43,745 nucleotides of DNA, from positions 1 to 43,745 of the forward strand of contig JBIOHJ010000007.1 in NCBI GenBank assembly GCA_044448905.1. The letters run 5' to 3'. Positions 30,988-38,930 of this stretch are shown here, in pieces. The DNA is from JBIOHJ01 sp044448905 (GTDB taxonomy: Bacteria; Bacteroidota; Bacteroidia; AKYH767-A; OLB10). The position numbers and the translations under genes are program-made. Below the pieces are notes generated by a model, which was given only the letters and a program-made list of their open reading frames with translations, ran no database searches and was not told where the DNA came from. Positions within the stretch are counted from its first letter, which is position 1; each line of letters begins with the position of its first letter.

Positions 30988-32058
30988 ATGGCCCGGTTGA
31001 TAAAAATAAACCTGCTTATTTTAATTGCCCTGCTTTTGTTGGTTGAATTGACAGGGCAAATACTTTACCGGGTAAAATGGGGGCATTTTATGTTCTCCGA
31101 TCCCCTTCAGCAACTTCACCAAACGGTTTATCGCAGGCATCCTTTTTTATCAGTGGCATTAAATAAAAACGTGAAAGCGGTTTACGATGAAACCCCTAAC
31201 CATGACAACCATCTCGTAACCACAACCGAACTGGGCACGCGATGGACGGGCGCTGATTTGTATGATACAACTAAAATAAGGATAGCGTGCATTGGCGGCT
31301 CTACAACTTTTTGCATCGGGGTAAACGACAAAAACTCCTGGCCCGCCCTGCTGCAAAAAAAGCTTGGGAGCAATTATGCTGTTTTTAATTACGGATTGTC
31401 GGGCTACACAACTGTTGAAGCCATCATACAAATGGCTTTATTTATCCCTGAGATAAAACCCAGGCTGATTATTTTCTATGAAGGATGGAACGATTTGCAC
31501 GTGTATCACACCGAAAATACGTATCCCGATTATTTCAGCCATGGCGTGGCGCAGCTGAACGAAGTGCTGGCTGTGCACCTTGAAGATTCAACCTGTCTCG
31601 GAAAACTAAGGCGCATGTCGGGCTTGTTTTATATTGCAGATAACATACACGAAAGAATTTTCAAACAAAAAGAAACCGTACGGTATTCCGTTCCCGATGA
31701 AAACATAAACAAGCTGTTCGAAAGAAACATCCATACGCTTATTACACTTTCATCAGGCCTCAAATCAAAGCCGGTTTTTATTTCGCAGGTGCTAAACCCT
31801 TTTACAAAACGGCACTCGGGCTTTTCCCATCAGTGGACAATGCATATTGAAGACAATAAAGTTCCCGTGTTTATGAATCAAATGAACCGGATTGTTGAGA
31901 ACATTTGCGCTGCGGACAGTAATTGCGTTTACTTCGATTTTAAAAATTCAATTACGTGGCAGGAAAAATATTTTCTTGATGACGGGCATTTTACAATTGA
32001 AGGGAATGAAATATTTTCGGATGCATTGACTCAAAAAATAAAAACAATAAAATTCTGA
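30988..32058 (+). CDS. SGNH/GDSL-type hydrolase-like, membrane-anchored
   Basis: This 356-residue protein has one N-terminal hydrophobic segment (about 5-22), either a signal anchor or signal peptide. An SGNH-hydrolase-like domain follows. Block I has the nucleophile Ser105 in GGSTTF. Block II has the Gly of NYGLSGYTT. Block III has GWNDL with its Asn. The C-terminal DDGHFTIEGNEIF provides the Asp-x-x-His. It probably removes an acyl group, such as acetyl, from an envelope glycan or lipid. The substrate is not evident. It stands alone, divergent from the 116-aa membrane gene. Confidence 0.75.
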   Translation: MARLIKINLLILIALLLLVELTGQILYRVKWGHFMFSDPLQQLHQTVYRRHPFLSVALNKNVKAVYDETPNHDNHLVTTTELGTRWTGADLYDTTKIRIACIGGSTTFCIGVNDKNSWPALLQKKLGSNYAVFNYGLSGYTTVEAIIQMALFIPEIKPRLIIFYEGWNDLHVYHTENTYPDYFSHGVAQLNEVLAVHLEDSTCLGKLRRMSGLFYIADNIHERIFKQKETVRYSVPDENINKLFERNIHTLITLSSGLKSKPVFISQVLNPFTKRHSGFSHQWTMHIEDNKVPVFMNQMNRIVENICAADSNCVYFDFKNSITWQEKYFLDDGHFTIEGNEIFSDALTQKIKTIKF

Positions 32059-32112
32059 TTCACGATAATTGTCCCACAGTATTTTTGCGGTTACGCCACG
32101 GATATTAATCAT

Positions 32113-32120
32113 TAACTTTG
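32113..32120 (+). promoter_or_regulatory. -7 promoter box of the aldehyde dehydrogenase gene (TAACTTTG)
   Basis: TAACTTTG is an exact TAnnTTTG match followed by C, common in Bacteroidota. It predicts a start near 32127 and a leader of about 46 nt. A second exact match (TATTTTTG, 32080-32087) lies upstream. Confidence 0.5.
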
Positions 32121-32172
32121 CGAGGCTGATATTAGCTTATCATCCGTTTAATTCATTCAACATTTTACTAAC

Positions 32173-33732
32173 ATGAACACAGATACATTGACTGATTACG
32201 CCATTAACGAAACTTTAAAAAAACTTGGAATTAAAGAAGTTAATACCGGGGCATGCACCGGAAGCACCTGGTTTGATACCACGGGAGAAATTTTAGAATC
32301 GTACGCTTCTGCTGACGGGCAACTCATTGCCAAAATTAAACAGGGAACAAAAGATGATTACGAAAAAATAATTCAAGCTGCCGAAAAGGCTTTTATACAA
32401 TGGCGCATGATTCCTGCGCCTGCAAGAGGAGAGGTAGTAAGGCAGATTGGAGATGAATTACGCAAGTACAAAGCGGAGCTCGGAAAACTTGTTTCGTACG
32501 AAATGGGAAAAATTTACCAGGAAGGGTTGGGCGAAGTGCAGGAGATGATTGACATATGTGATTTTGCCGTTGGGCTTTCGCGACAGCTGCATGGGTTTAC
32601 CATGCACAGCGAGCGCCCCAAACATCGCATGTACGAACAATATCACCCGCTCGGAATTGTCGGAGTGATTTCTGCTTTCAATTTCCCTGTTGCTGTGTGG
32701 GCGTGGAATGCGATGCTTGCATTAGTATGTGGTGATGTGGTTGTATGGAAACCTTCAAGCAAAACCCCGCTGTGCGCAATTGCGGTGCACAATATCATTG
32801 CAAAAGTTTTGAAAGAAAATAAAGTTCCCGAAGGCGTTTGCAATTTAATTGTGGCAAGTTCAAAACATGTTGGCGATAATTTCCTGGCAGATAAAAGAGT
32901 TCCTTTAATTTCAGCAACAGGTTCCACAAGAATGGGAAAAAGAGTAGGGGCAATTGTAGGAGAACGTTTAGGAAGAAGCTTGCTCGAGCTTGGCGGGAAT
33001 AACGCCATCATCATTTCTGAAAATGCCGATTTGGATATGGCATTGCGTGCTGTTTTGTTTGGCGCTGTGGGAACTGCCGGCCAGCGTTGCACCTCAACCC
33101 GCAGACTCATCATCCACGAAAGCGTGTACGAAAATTTTAAACAAAAATTAATTGGTTCGTACAATCATATTCGTATCGGGCACCCTTTAGATTCAAAAAC
33201 TTTGGTAGGGCCTTTAATTGATAAAACCGCAGTTGAAGATTTTAAAAATGCAATTGAACGTGTTAAGGGAGAGGGCGGTTCAATCCTTTGTGGCGGTGAA
33301 GTATTAAGCGATGATGGGTATGAAAGCGGTTGCTACGTTATGCCTGCCATTGCAGAGATAAAAAAGAATTTGCCTATTGTTTGCCACGAAACATTTGCCC
33401 CTTTATTATATATCATGAAATATAAATCCATTGACGAAGCCATCGTAATGCAAAACAATGTTCCGCAGGGATTGTCTTCATCCATCTTTTCAAAAAATAT
33501 TCTGGAAACAGAAAAGTTTTTATCGCACGAAGGGAGCGATTGTGGAATTGCAAACGTAAACATAGGAACATCGGGAGCTGAAATTGGTGGTGCGTTTGGC
33601 GGTGAAAAAGAAACCGGTGGCGGTCGTGAATCCGGAAGCGATGCGTGGAAAATTTACATGCGCAGGCAAACTAACACCATCAATTATTCAACTGAATTAC
33701 CCTTGGCGCAGGGCATCAGGTTTGATGTTTGA
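32173..33732 (+). CDS. Aldehyde dehydrogenase, ALDH7 (aminoadipate-semialdehyde) type
   Basis: This 519-residue NAD(P)-dependent dehydrogenase oxidises an aldehyde to the acid. Catalytic residues are present: Asn170 (SAFNFPVAV), Glu272 (LLELGGNN) and the nucleophile Cys306 (GQRCTSTRR). The C-terminal pattern GGAFGGEKETGGGRESGSDAWK is the ALDH7 (antiquitin/piperideine-6-carboxylate dehydrogenase) signature, so lysine or pipecolate catabolism is the best guess. The nearby decarboxylase (34264-35283) belongs to the kynurenine pathway, where an aminomuconate-semialdehyde dehydrogenase would be needed; that is usually ALDH8-like, and the signature here argues against it. Spacing to the next genes is loose. 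Confidence 0.88.
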   Translation: MNTDTLTDYAINETLKKLGIKEVNTGACTGSTWFDTTGEILESYASADGQLIAKIKQGTKDDYEKIIQAAEKAFIQWRMIPAPARGEVVRQIGDELRKYKAELGKLVSYEMGKIYQEGLGEVQEMIDICDFAVGLSRQLHGFTMHSERPKHRMYEQYHPLGIVGVISAFNFPVAVWAWNAMLALVCGDVVVWKPSSKTPLCAIAVHNIIAKVLKENKVPEGVCNLIVASSKHVGDNFLADKRVPLISATGSTRMGKRVGAIVGERLGRSLLELGGNNAIIISENADLDMALRAVLFGAVGTAGQRCTSTRRLIIHESVYENFKQKLIGSYNHIRIGHPLDSKTLVGPLIDKTAVEDFKNAIERVKGEGGSILCGGEVLSDDGYESGCYVMPAIAEIKKNLPIVCHETFAPLLYIMKYKSIDEAIVMQNNVPQGLSSSIFSKNILETEKFLSHEGSDCGIANVNIGTSGAEIGGAFGGEKETGGGRESGSDAWKIYMRRQTNTINYSTELPLAQGIRFDV

Positions 33733-33798
33733 TTTTTTTATTTTATTTCACAACTCAAAATAAATTTATCCCTAACCAATAATCAAAACTAAAATCAC

Positions 33799-34233
33799 AT
33801 GGAATGTTACACAGGCTTAGGCATATTGCTGCTTGCCATCATTGCAGCATTGTTTTTTCTTTTAAAATCAAAAAATGAAAATGCAGGTGCATTAACTAAA
33901 TGGATTGCATGGCTCGTAATCTTTATTGCATTTATTTCGATAACGTGCATGTTATACAACTGCTGGCGTGGTGGCTGTTGCTTTGGCGGAACGGGATGCG
34001 GAAATGATAATTCCTGCTCAATGCCACGGTCTCATCACGGAGATATGATGTGGATGGAAAAAGAATGCGGTCATGAAGATGCAGAAATGCGTATGGCAAA
34101 ATCCCATTGCTGCATGGGAATGGGTGATTCAACTCATACCGAAAAAGTTTTTGTTGATGAATCGGGAGACACCATTCGCATTGAGAAAAAAATTCGTGTA
34201 ATAGTTGATGATGAAAAAAAGAAAGATAATTAA
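33799..34233 (+). CDS. Cys/His/Met-rich small membrane protein
   Basis: This 144-residue protein has two N-terminal hydrophobic segments (about 7-22 and 34-52). A Cys/His/Met-rich segment follows (about 53-114): NCWRGGCCFGGTGCGNDNSC, SHHGDMMWMEKECGHED, and KSHCCMGMGDSTH. The C-terminal tail is acidic/basic and beta-rich (KVFVDESGDTIRIEKKIRV). Counting by eye, it has about nine Cys and about nine Met in that segment. Such composition suggests binding of a soft metal such as copper, but no family is recognised. It lies 30 bp upstream of the ACMSD-like gene and could share its transcript. Confidence 0.6.
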   Translation: MECYTGLGILLLAIIAALFFLLKSKNENAGALTKWIAWLVIFIAFISITCMLYNCWRGGCCFGGTGCGNDNSCSMPRSHHGDMMWMEKECGHEDAEMRMAKSHCCMGMGDSTHTEKVFVDESGDTIRIEKKIRVIVDDEKKKDN

Positions 34234-34263
34234 GCCCTGTTAAAAATTGCGGTAAACCGGTTT

Positions 34264-35283
34264 ATGTCAAGTCTTAAAATAGACATCCACACTCACATTC
34301 TTCCCAAAGACCTTCCCGACTGGAAATCGAAATTCGGTTATGGTGGTTTTATAAAGTTGGAGCATCATAAGCCCTGTTGTGCAAGAATGATTAAAGATGA
34401 CGGAACTTTTTTCCGCGAGATTGAGGATAATTGCTGGAGCGCTGAAACGCGGATGAAAGAAACTGACGCGCATGGTGTGCGAGTGCAGGTGCTTTCAACA
34501 GTTCCTGTAATGTTCAGCTATTGGGCAAAGGCAAAAGATGCTTTGGATTTATCCATGTTTCTGAATGATCATATTGCCGCAATAGTTCAAAAATATCCAA
34601 AACGTTTTGTGGGTTTGGGAACCATCCCGATGCAATCGCCTGAACTTGCTGTAAAAGAATTAGAGCGGTGTATGAAAATCGGTTTAGCGGGTGTTCAGAT
34701 TGGTTCGCACGTTGTTGATGACTGGAACCTGGGTTCTATTTCCTTATTCCCGGTTTTTGAAACCGCTGAAAAATTAGGCGCTGCTGTTTTTGTTCATCCA
34801 TGGGATATGGCGGGGCAGGAACGCATGCAGCGCTATTGGCTTCCGTGGCTTGTGGGTATGCCATCAGAAACCGCGCTCGCAATTTGTTCTATGATTTTTG
34901 GCGGTGTGTTTGAAAAGCTTCCACAATTGCGTGTTGCTTTCGCGCATGGTGGTGGCGCATTTCCCGGGACCATTGGTAGAATCGAACATGGTTTTCATAC
35001 ACGCCCTGATTTGGTGGCAATTCATAATAACATTAATCCAAAATCTTACCTCGGAAAATTTTATGTGGATTCGCTTGTACATGATGAATTGATGCTTGAA
35101 CATATTGTAAAATTATTCGGTTCTAATAAAGTTGCACTTGGTTCCGATTATCCTTTTCCTCTCGGTGAAGATGTTCCCGGAAGCTTAATCGAATCCATGA
35201 ATTTTTCTGCCGAAGTAAAAAATCAGCTTTTAAGCGGAACGGCTTTGGAATGGCTTAATATGGACAAAGAATGTTTCATTTGA
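34264..35283 (+). CDS. 2-amino-3-carboxymuconate-6-semialdehyde decarboxylase (ACMSD-like)
   Basis: This 339-residue metal-dependent decarboxylase of the amidohydrolase superfamily diverts 2-amino-3-carboxymuconate-6-semialdehyde of the kynurenine pathway from quinolinate to aminomuconate semialdehyde. Metal ligands expected from the ACMSD family are His9 and His11 (DIHTH), a His at 178 (VFVHPWD) and Asp at 295 (LGSDYPFP). The catalytic His228 (FAHGGG) and the substrate arginines Arg51 and Arg239 occupy the same positions as in the characterised enzyme as I recall it. Length matches the family. Other kynurenine genes are not in the window, so the route is an inference. Confidence 0.88.
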   Translation: MSSLKIDIHTHILPKDLPDWKSKFGYGGFIKLEHHKPCCARMIKDDGTFFREIEDNCWSAETRMKETDAHGVRVQVLSTVPVMFSYWAKAKDALDLSMFLNDHIAAIVQKYPKRFVGLGTIPMQSPELAVKELERCMKIGLAGVQIGSHVVDDWNLGSISLFPVFETAEKLGAAVFVHPWDMAGQERMQRYWLPWLVGMPSETALAICSMIFGGVFEKLPQLRVAFAHGGGAFPGTIGRIEHGFHTRPDLVAIHNNINPKSYLGKFYVDSLVHDELMLEHIVKLFGSNKVALGSDYPFPLGEDVPGSLIESMNFSAEVKNQLLSGTALEWLNMDKECFI

Positions 35284-35303
35284 CTTTTGCGTTATTGATT
35301 TTC

Positions 35304-36071
35304 ATGATGAATAGAAAGTATGTTTTATTACTCCTGATTTTTCTCTGTGCAACAAAAATACATGCACAAAAGAAGCAACCGGAAAAGAAACAAGATGTGC
35401 AGCCCGGTTTTGCTGTAGTTGAGTTGTTTACCTCGCAAGGTTGCAATACGTGTCCGCCTGCTGATAAAATATTGAGCGAAATAATTGCGGGTGCTCGAAA
35501 AAACAAAAAGCCGATTTATGCTATGTCCTTTCATGTTGATTATTGGAATAAGCAGGGATGGAAAGATCCGTATAGTAGTTTAAAATTTACCAACCGCCAG
35601 AAAAATTATTCAAGTGTGTTAGGCGAGCGTGAAGTATATACACCCCAGGTGTTTATAAACGGCAAGATCGCTTTTGTTGGTTCCGATAAAAAAAGATTGA
35701 TGAGTGAAATAGATAAAGAATTAAAAATTTCTCAAAGTGTTTCATTAAAGCTTAGCAAAGGCGATTCATCCACAGTTGATACTTTATGGGTGGATTACGC
35801 GAGTTCACAAATCGATAAAAATTTTAATCTTTATATTGCTCTTGTACAGCGAAGCATTGTTACTAAAATTATCAAAGGGGAAAATGGAGGCAAAACCTTA
35901 ACGAATGACAACGTGGTGAGGGCTTTTGAAACTGTTCCTGTAAATTCATTATCCGGAACCTTAAAAATTCCTCTTGAGAAATTTTCTCTCAATGCTGATT
36001 TTTCAATTTACGGGTATGTGCAGCAGAAGCAAACCAAACAGATACTGGCAGCTACTGGTTTTGATTTTTGA
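35304..36071 (+). CDS. Exported DUF1223-type thioredoxin-fold protein
   Basis: The protein is about 255 residues from the ATG at 35304. The frame extends to 35271, but that overlaps the ACMSD stop. From 35304 the start is a clean signal peptide (MMNRKYVLLLLIFLCATKIHAQ). The mature part opens with AVVELFTSQGCNTCPPADKIL, the CxxC-containing DUF1223 signature, then FHVDYWNKQGWKDPYSS and YTPQVFINGK, where the cis-Pro-like PQ follows the thioredoxin-like pattern. DUF1223 proteins are of unknown role; a periplasmic redox function is plausible. It is 20 bp downstream of the decarboxylase, probably co-transcribed. Confidence 0.85.
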   Translation: MMNRKYVLLLLIFLCATKIHAQKKQPEKKQDVQPGFAVVELFTSQGCNTCPPADKILSEIIAGARKNKKPIYAMSFHVDYWNKQGWKDPYSSLKFTNRQKNYSSVLGEREVYTPQVFINGKIAFVGSDKKRLMSEIDKELKISQSVSLKLSKGDSSTVDTLWVDYASSQIDKNFNLYIALVQRSIVTKIIKGENGGKTLTNDNVVRAFETVPVNSLSGTLKIPLEKFSLNADFSIYGYVQQKQTKQILAATGFDF

Positions 36072-36262
36072 TTTTTTTCTTTCCGGTTTTTCTTTTTATT
36101 GTAATTAGTGTGGGACTTTTTTATGGAATTTGATTTCTCCCTGCATCTAACTTCCAAAACAAATTCTGTAAGCCGTTAAATTATCGTTAAAAGAAAATAT
36201 TTTATAAACTTCTCCGTTATTCAATTAATTAAAATAAAAATTAACATTTAAAAATCAAAACT

Positions 36263-37657
36263 ATGAAAACACAAAATGCTTATGTATTTGCTCCTTTGCT
36301 TATCGTAATGATGGGCATGGGTATGATCGCCACAGTTAGCGAAAGAAATGAACCAACCAAAGTTGTTCATTACAAAAGAAGTATTAATGAAACTAAAAAT
36401 TCCGAGAAGGTTCTGCTGGAAACAAAAGTTATTGAAAAGCCGGCAGCGAAAAAAGAAAAAGAAAAAACCTGCGTATTCCGGACATTGTTTGGGGAAGAAA
36501 GCAGCGATTCGAATTTTATTTACAAAACACCGGCTAAGGTCTTGGCATCTGCTGACGATGCGCTAGCATGGATTTCCAAAGCACAATTAAACAATGGCGG
36601 CTGGGGCGCGGGTACACATTCCCGTCAGGATGTTTTTGATCCTCATTCAGTAAAAGCCGACCCGGCAACCACTTCGATGGTGGCAATGGCGTTACTTCGC
36701 TGTGGCAATACTCCCACGTCCGGAAAATATTCAACAAATCTTTCACTGGCTACAGAATATCTTTTAAAGCAGGTTGAGAATTCTCAGGACAATGTAACAA
36801 ACATCACAGCGGAAACCGGAACCCAACCTCAGCGGAAACTCGGACAAAATATTGATGTGGTTATGACAACACAATACTTCACAAACCTGATGGATTACCT
36901 GAACAATAATCCTCAATTGAAAGGGCGTGTCAAAAAATCTCTCGATATATGTGTGGCGAAAATACAGGGGGCGCAAAATCAAAACGGCAGTATGAAAGGT
37001 GCCGGATGGGCTGGTGTTCTCCAATCTTCTTTCGCAGCCAATGCTCTTGAATCGGCAAAAGAACAAGGGATAAAGGTTGACGAAGAAAAATTAGATAAGG
37101 CGCGCGAATACCAGAAAAATAACTATGATGTTAAAAATAATACTTCAGCTACTGAAGATGCTGCTGGAGTAATGCTTTATTCTATTTCGGGAAGCGCACG
37201 TTCCAGTGCCAAAGAAGCGCGTGTGGCAAAAGATAAAATAACTAAAGCAAAACGCGAAGGAACGCTGGATTCAAAAGCAGATGTATCGATTGAAAATCTT
37301 AAGAAAGCCGGGTTAAGCGATGATGAGGCTATGCGCTATGGGGCTGCTTATGAAATAAACCAGGCTGCTAAAATACAGGCGCAGCGCAATGATGTGATGG
37401 ATGGTTTTGGAAGCAATGGCGGAGAAGAATTTCTCAGTTACCTGCAAACTGGCGAAGGAATGATTATGAGCAAAGATCTTGAATGGAAAAAATGGTATGA
37501 TAATATAACAGGCCGCCTTGTACGTATTCAAAATAATGATGGAAGCTGGAACGGGCACCATTGTATTACCAGTCCGGTTTTCTGCACAGCAACTTCTTTA
37601 TTGATACTATCAGTGACCAATGATGTGGAACATCTGATGGCGCAGAACATAAAATAA
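36263..37657 (+). CDS. Prenyltransferase/squalene-oxidase-repeat protein, membrane-anchored
   Basis: This 464-residue protein has an N-terminal hydrophobic anchor (about 9-25), a charged linker with K/E-rich KKEKEKTC, then helical repeats. The repeats contain the QW-type motif of squalene cyclases and related alpha/alpha barrels: QLNNGGWGAG (about 108-117), IQGAQNQNGSM (about 233-243) and IQNNDGSWNGHHC (about 426-438). No DXDD or other catalytic acid motif of cyclases is evident, so it is probably not a cyclase. A role in binding or in surface assembly is possible. It is flanked by a 191-bp gap before it and a terminator after it. Confidence 0.7.
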   Translation: MKTQNAYVFAPLLIVMMGMGMIATVSERNEPTKVVHYKRSINETKNSEKVLLETKVIEKPAAKKEKEKTCVFRTLFGEESSDSNFIYKTPAKVLASADDALAWISKAQLNNGGWGAGTHSRQDVFDPHSVKADPATTSMVAMALLRCGNTPTSGKYSTNLSLATEYLLKQVENSQDNVTNITAETGTQPQRKLGQNIDVVMTTQYFTNLMDYLNNNPQLKGRVKKSLDICVAKIQGAQNQNGSMKGAGWAGVLQSSFAANALESAKEQGIKVDEEKLDKAREYQKNNYDVKNNTSATEDAAGVMLYSISGSARSSAKEARVAKDKITKAKREGTLDSKADVSIENLKKAGLSDDEAMRYGAAYEINQAAKIQAQRNDVMDGFGSNGGEEFLSYLQTGEGMIMSKDLEWKKWYDNITGRLVRIQNNDGSWNGHHCITSPVFCTATSLLILSVTNDVEHLMAQNIK

Positions 37658-37675
37658 ATGTATTGAAAAAATAAA

Positions 37676-37704
37676 ACGTGCCGTTATAATTCATAGCGGC
37701 ACGT
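37676..37704 (+). terminator. Hairpin downstream of the squalene-oxidase-repeat gene
   Basis: ACGTGCCGTTAT (37676-37687) pairs with 37693-37704 (12 bp, one G-T wobble) around a 5-nt loop. It lies 19 bp after the stop. The following tract is only modestly T-rich, so termination efficiency is uncertain. Confidence 0.65.
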
Positions 37705-37773
37705 GTGTTATTCAGTACTTGCAGTTTGTTTCGTCTGGTGTGCTGTTTTGTGCGGCATATAATTCCTTTTTGC

Positions 37774-37781
37774 TACTTTTG
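37774..37781 (+). promoter_or_regulatory. -7 promoter box of the barrel gene (TACTTTTG)
   Basis: An exact TAnnTTTG match, 24 bp upstream of the ATG, with a TTTTG at 37746-37750 placed 23 bp before it as a possible -33 element. Confidence 0.5.
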
Positions 37782-37804
37782 ATTGTTCAAATTAATTTAA
37801 TCTA

Positions 37805-38413
37805 ATGAAATTCTTAAATATTAAATCATTTCTTTTACTGGTGCTTTTCCTCTTGGTTATTTTAAAAATTAATCTCGCGCAAGATTCTACCTCTGCTCCG
37901 CAGCCCTATAAAACTGAAGATGAAAATAAAATTTCATTCGGACAGCGATTGGTTTTTGGCGGGGTAATTGGTTTGCAGTTTGGTGATCAGACCATAGTTG
38001 ACATTGAGCCTGTAATCGGATATAAAATTACCCCACAACTTATTGGCGGAATTGGTGTGAAGTACATTTATTACAATACAAAATATTATTATTATTATAG
38101 CAATGGCGCCAGCCAGTTAGTAGAATATTCAACAAATATTTACGGAGGATCGGTATTCGGGCGTTACTATTTTATTGAAAATGTTTTTGGTCATGTTGAA
38201 TATGAAATTCTGAATATGGAAGTACCCGATGATTTTAATTTTGGTGAGTATGTCAGAACAAATATTGCGAGTTTTTTAGTTGGTGGCGGATATAGCCAGT
38301 CATTGGGGGCAAATTCATCAATCGGAATTGCCGTTTTGTATAATTTGATTGAAGACAATTATTCGCCTTACGCCAACCCGATTATCCGTATTGGTTTTGG
38401 ATTTGGATTTTGA
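37805..38413 (+). CDS. Outer-membrane beta-barrel protein (OmpA-like/porin-like)
   Basis: This 202-residue protein has a signal peptide (1-25, cleavage near NLAQ). The mature part alternates hydrophobic and polar residues in amphipathic beta strands: LVFGGVIGLQFGDQTIVDIEPVIGYKI, IGGIGVKYIYYNTKYYYYY, NIYGGSVFGRYYFIENVFGHVEYEI, SFLVGGGYSQSL and IGIAVLYNLIE. It ends IIRIGFGFGF, the usual C-terminal strand with terminal Phe. About eight strands fit. It is probably a small outer-membrane barrel; ligand unknown. Confidence 0.82.
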   Translation: MKFLNIKSFLLLVLFLLVILKINLAQDSTSAPQPYKTEDENKISFGQRLVFGGVIGLQFGDQTIVDIEPVIGYKITPQLIGGIGVKYIYYNTKYYYYYSNGASQLVEYSTNIYGGSVFGRYYFIENVFGHVEYEILNMEVPDDFNFGEYVRTNIASFLVGGGYSQSLGANSSIGIAVLYNLIEDNYSPYANPIIRIGFGFGF

Positions 38414-38421
38414 AAAATTAA

Positions 38422-38832
38422 TTATAAAACCGAATTTACTTTCTGCTGCCCCGCATCAATCATCAGCGATAAGCTGAATTTACTGGTTACATTTTCGCGG
38501 TTAATTCTTCCGGGTATCCAAAGCGGCATTGCCCGGATTATTCTGATAAGCTCCAAATCAATTGAAGAACTTATTCCCTTTTTAATTGTGATGTCCGAAA
38601 GCGTACCAGATTTATCAACTGTAAAAGTTATTATCAACTCGCCAGCTACATTCTTTTCCTTGTCTTCATCCGAAAAAATTATTTGTTGATTAATGTATTC
38701 AAGCAATTCGGCTGTTCCACCCTTGAACTGCGGCATTACATCGGGAACTGAGAAAGTAAAGCCAGAAGCCGGCTGTGCAAAGCCAGAAACGTTTAAAAAA
38801 ATATAAAATATAAAAAGAATAGTTTTTTTCAT
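38422..38832 (-). CDS. TonB C-terminal-domain-like exported protein
   Basis: This 136-residue protein has a signal peptide (1-19, cleavage near GFAQ). The rest has the TonB C-terminal fold pattern: VMPQFKGGTAELLEYINQQI (about 32-51), GELIITFTVDKSGTLSDITIKKGISSSIDLELIRIIRAMPLWIPGR, then a final strand KFSLSLMI. The Asp-x-x-Gly turn and the helix with I-x-x-MPxWxPG are typical. There is no N-terminal proline-rich spanning region or TM anchor, so it is probably a periplasmic TonB-like domain, not a complete TonB. Confidence 0.83.
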   Translation of the reverse strand: MKKTILFIFYIFLNVSGFAQPASGFTFSVPDVMPQFKGGTAELLEYINQQIIFSDEDKEKNVAGELIITFTVDKSGTLSDITIKKGISSSIDLELIRIIRAMPLWIPGRINRENVTSKFSLSLMIDAGQQKVNSVL

Positions 38833-38843
38833 GATTCGGAGTG

Positions 38844-38851
38844 CAAATATA
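38844..38851 (-). promoter_or_regulatory. -7 promoter box of the TonB-like gene (TATATTTG)
   Basis: An exact TAnnTTTG match on the minus strand, 12 bp upstream of the ATG at 38832, predicting a very short leader. Confidence 0.45.
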
Positions 38852-38930
38852 TACTTTGAACAGGATACGGTATTGGGAGAATTTTGCTGTGAAAAAATTC
38901 AAAAATCTTGCTTATTTAAATTGCCCGGCT

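Noticed and set aside
32643..33164. Antisense ORF of 173 residues inside the aldehyde dehydrogenase gene
   Set aside because: It lies wholly opposite a well-supported enzyme frame with intact catalytic motifs and has no family features.
36072..36262. A small gene or promoter in the gap before the squalene-oxidase-repeat gene
   Set aside because: No ORF of convincing length and no exact TAnnTTTG box was seen; it is plain A+T-rich DNA.
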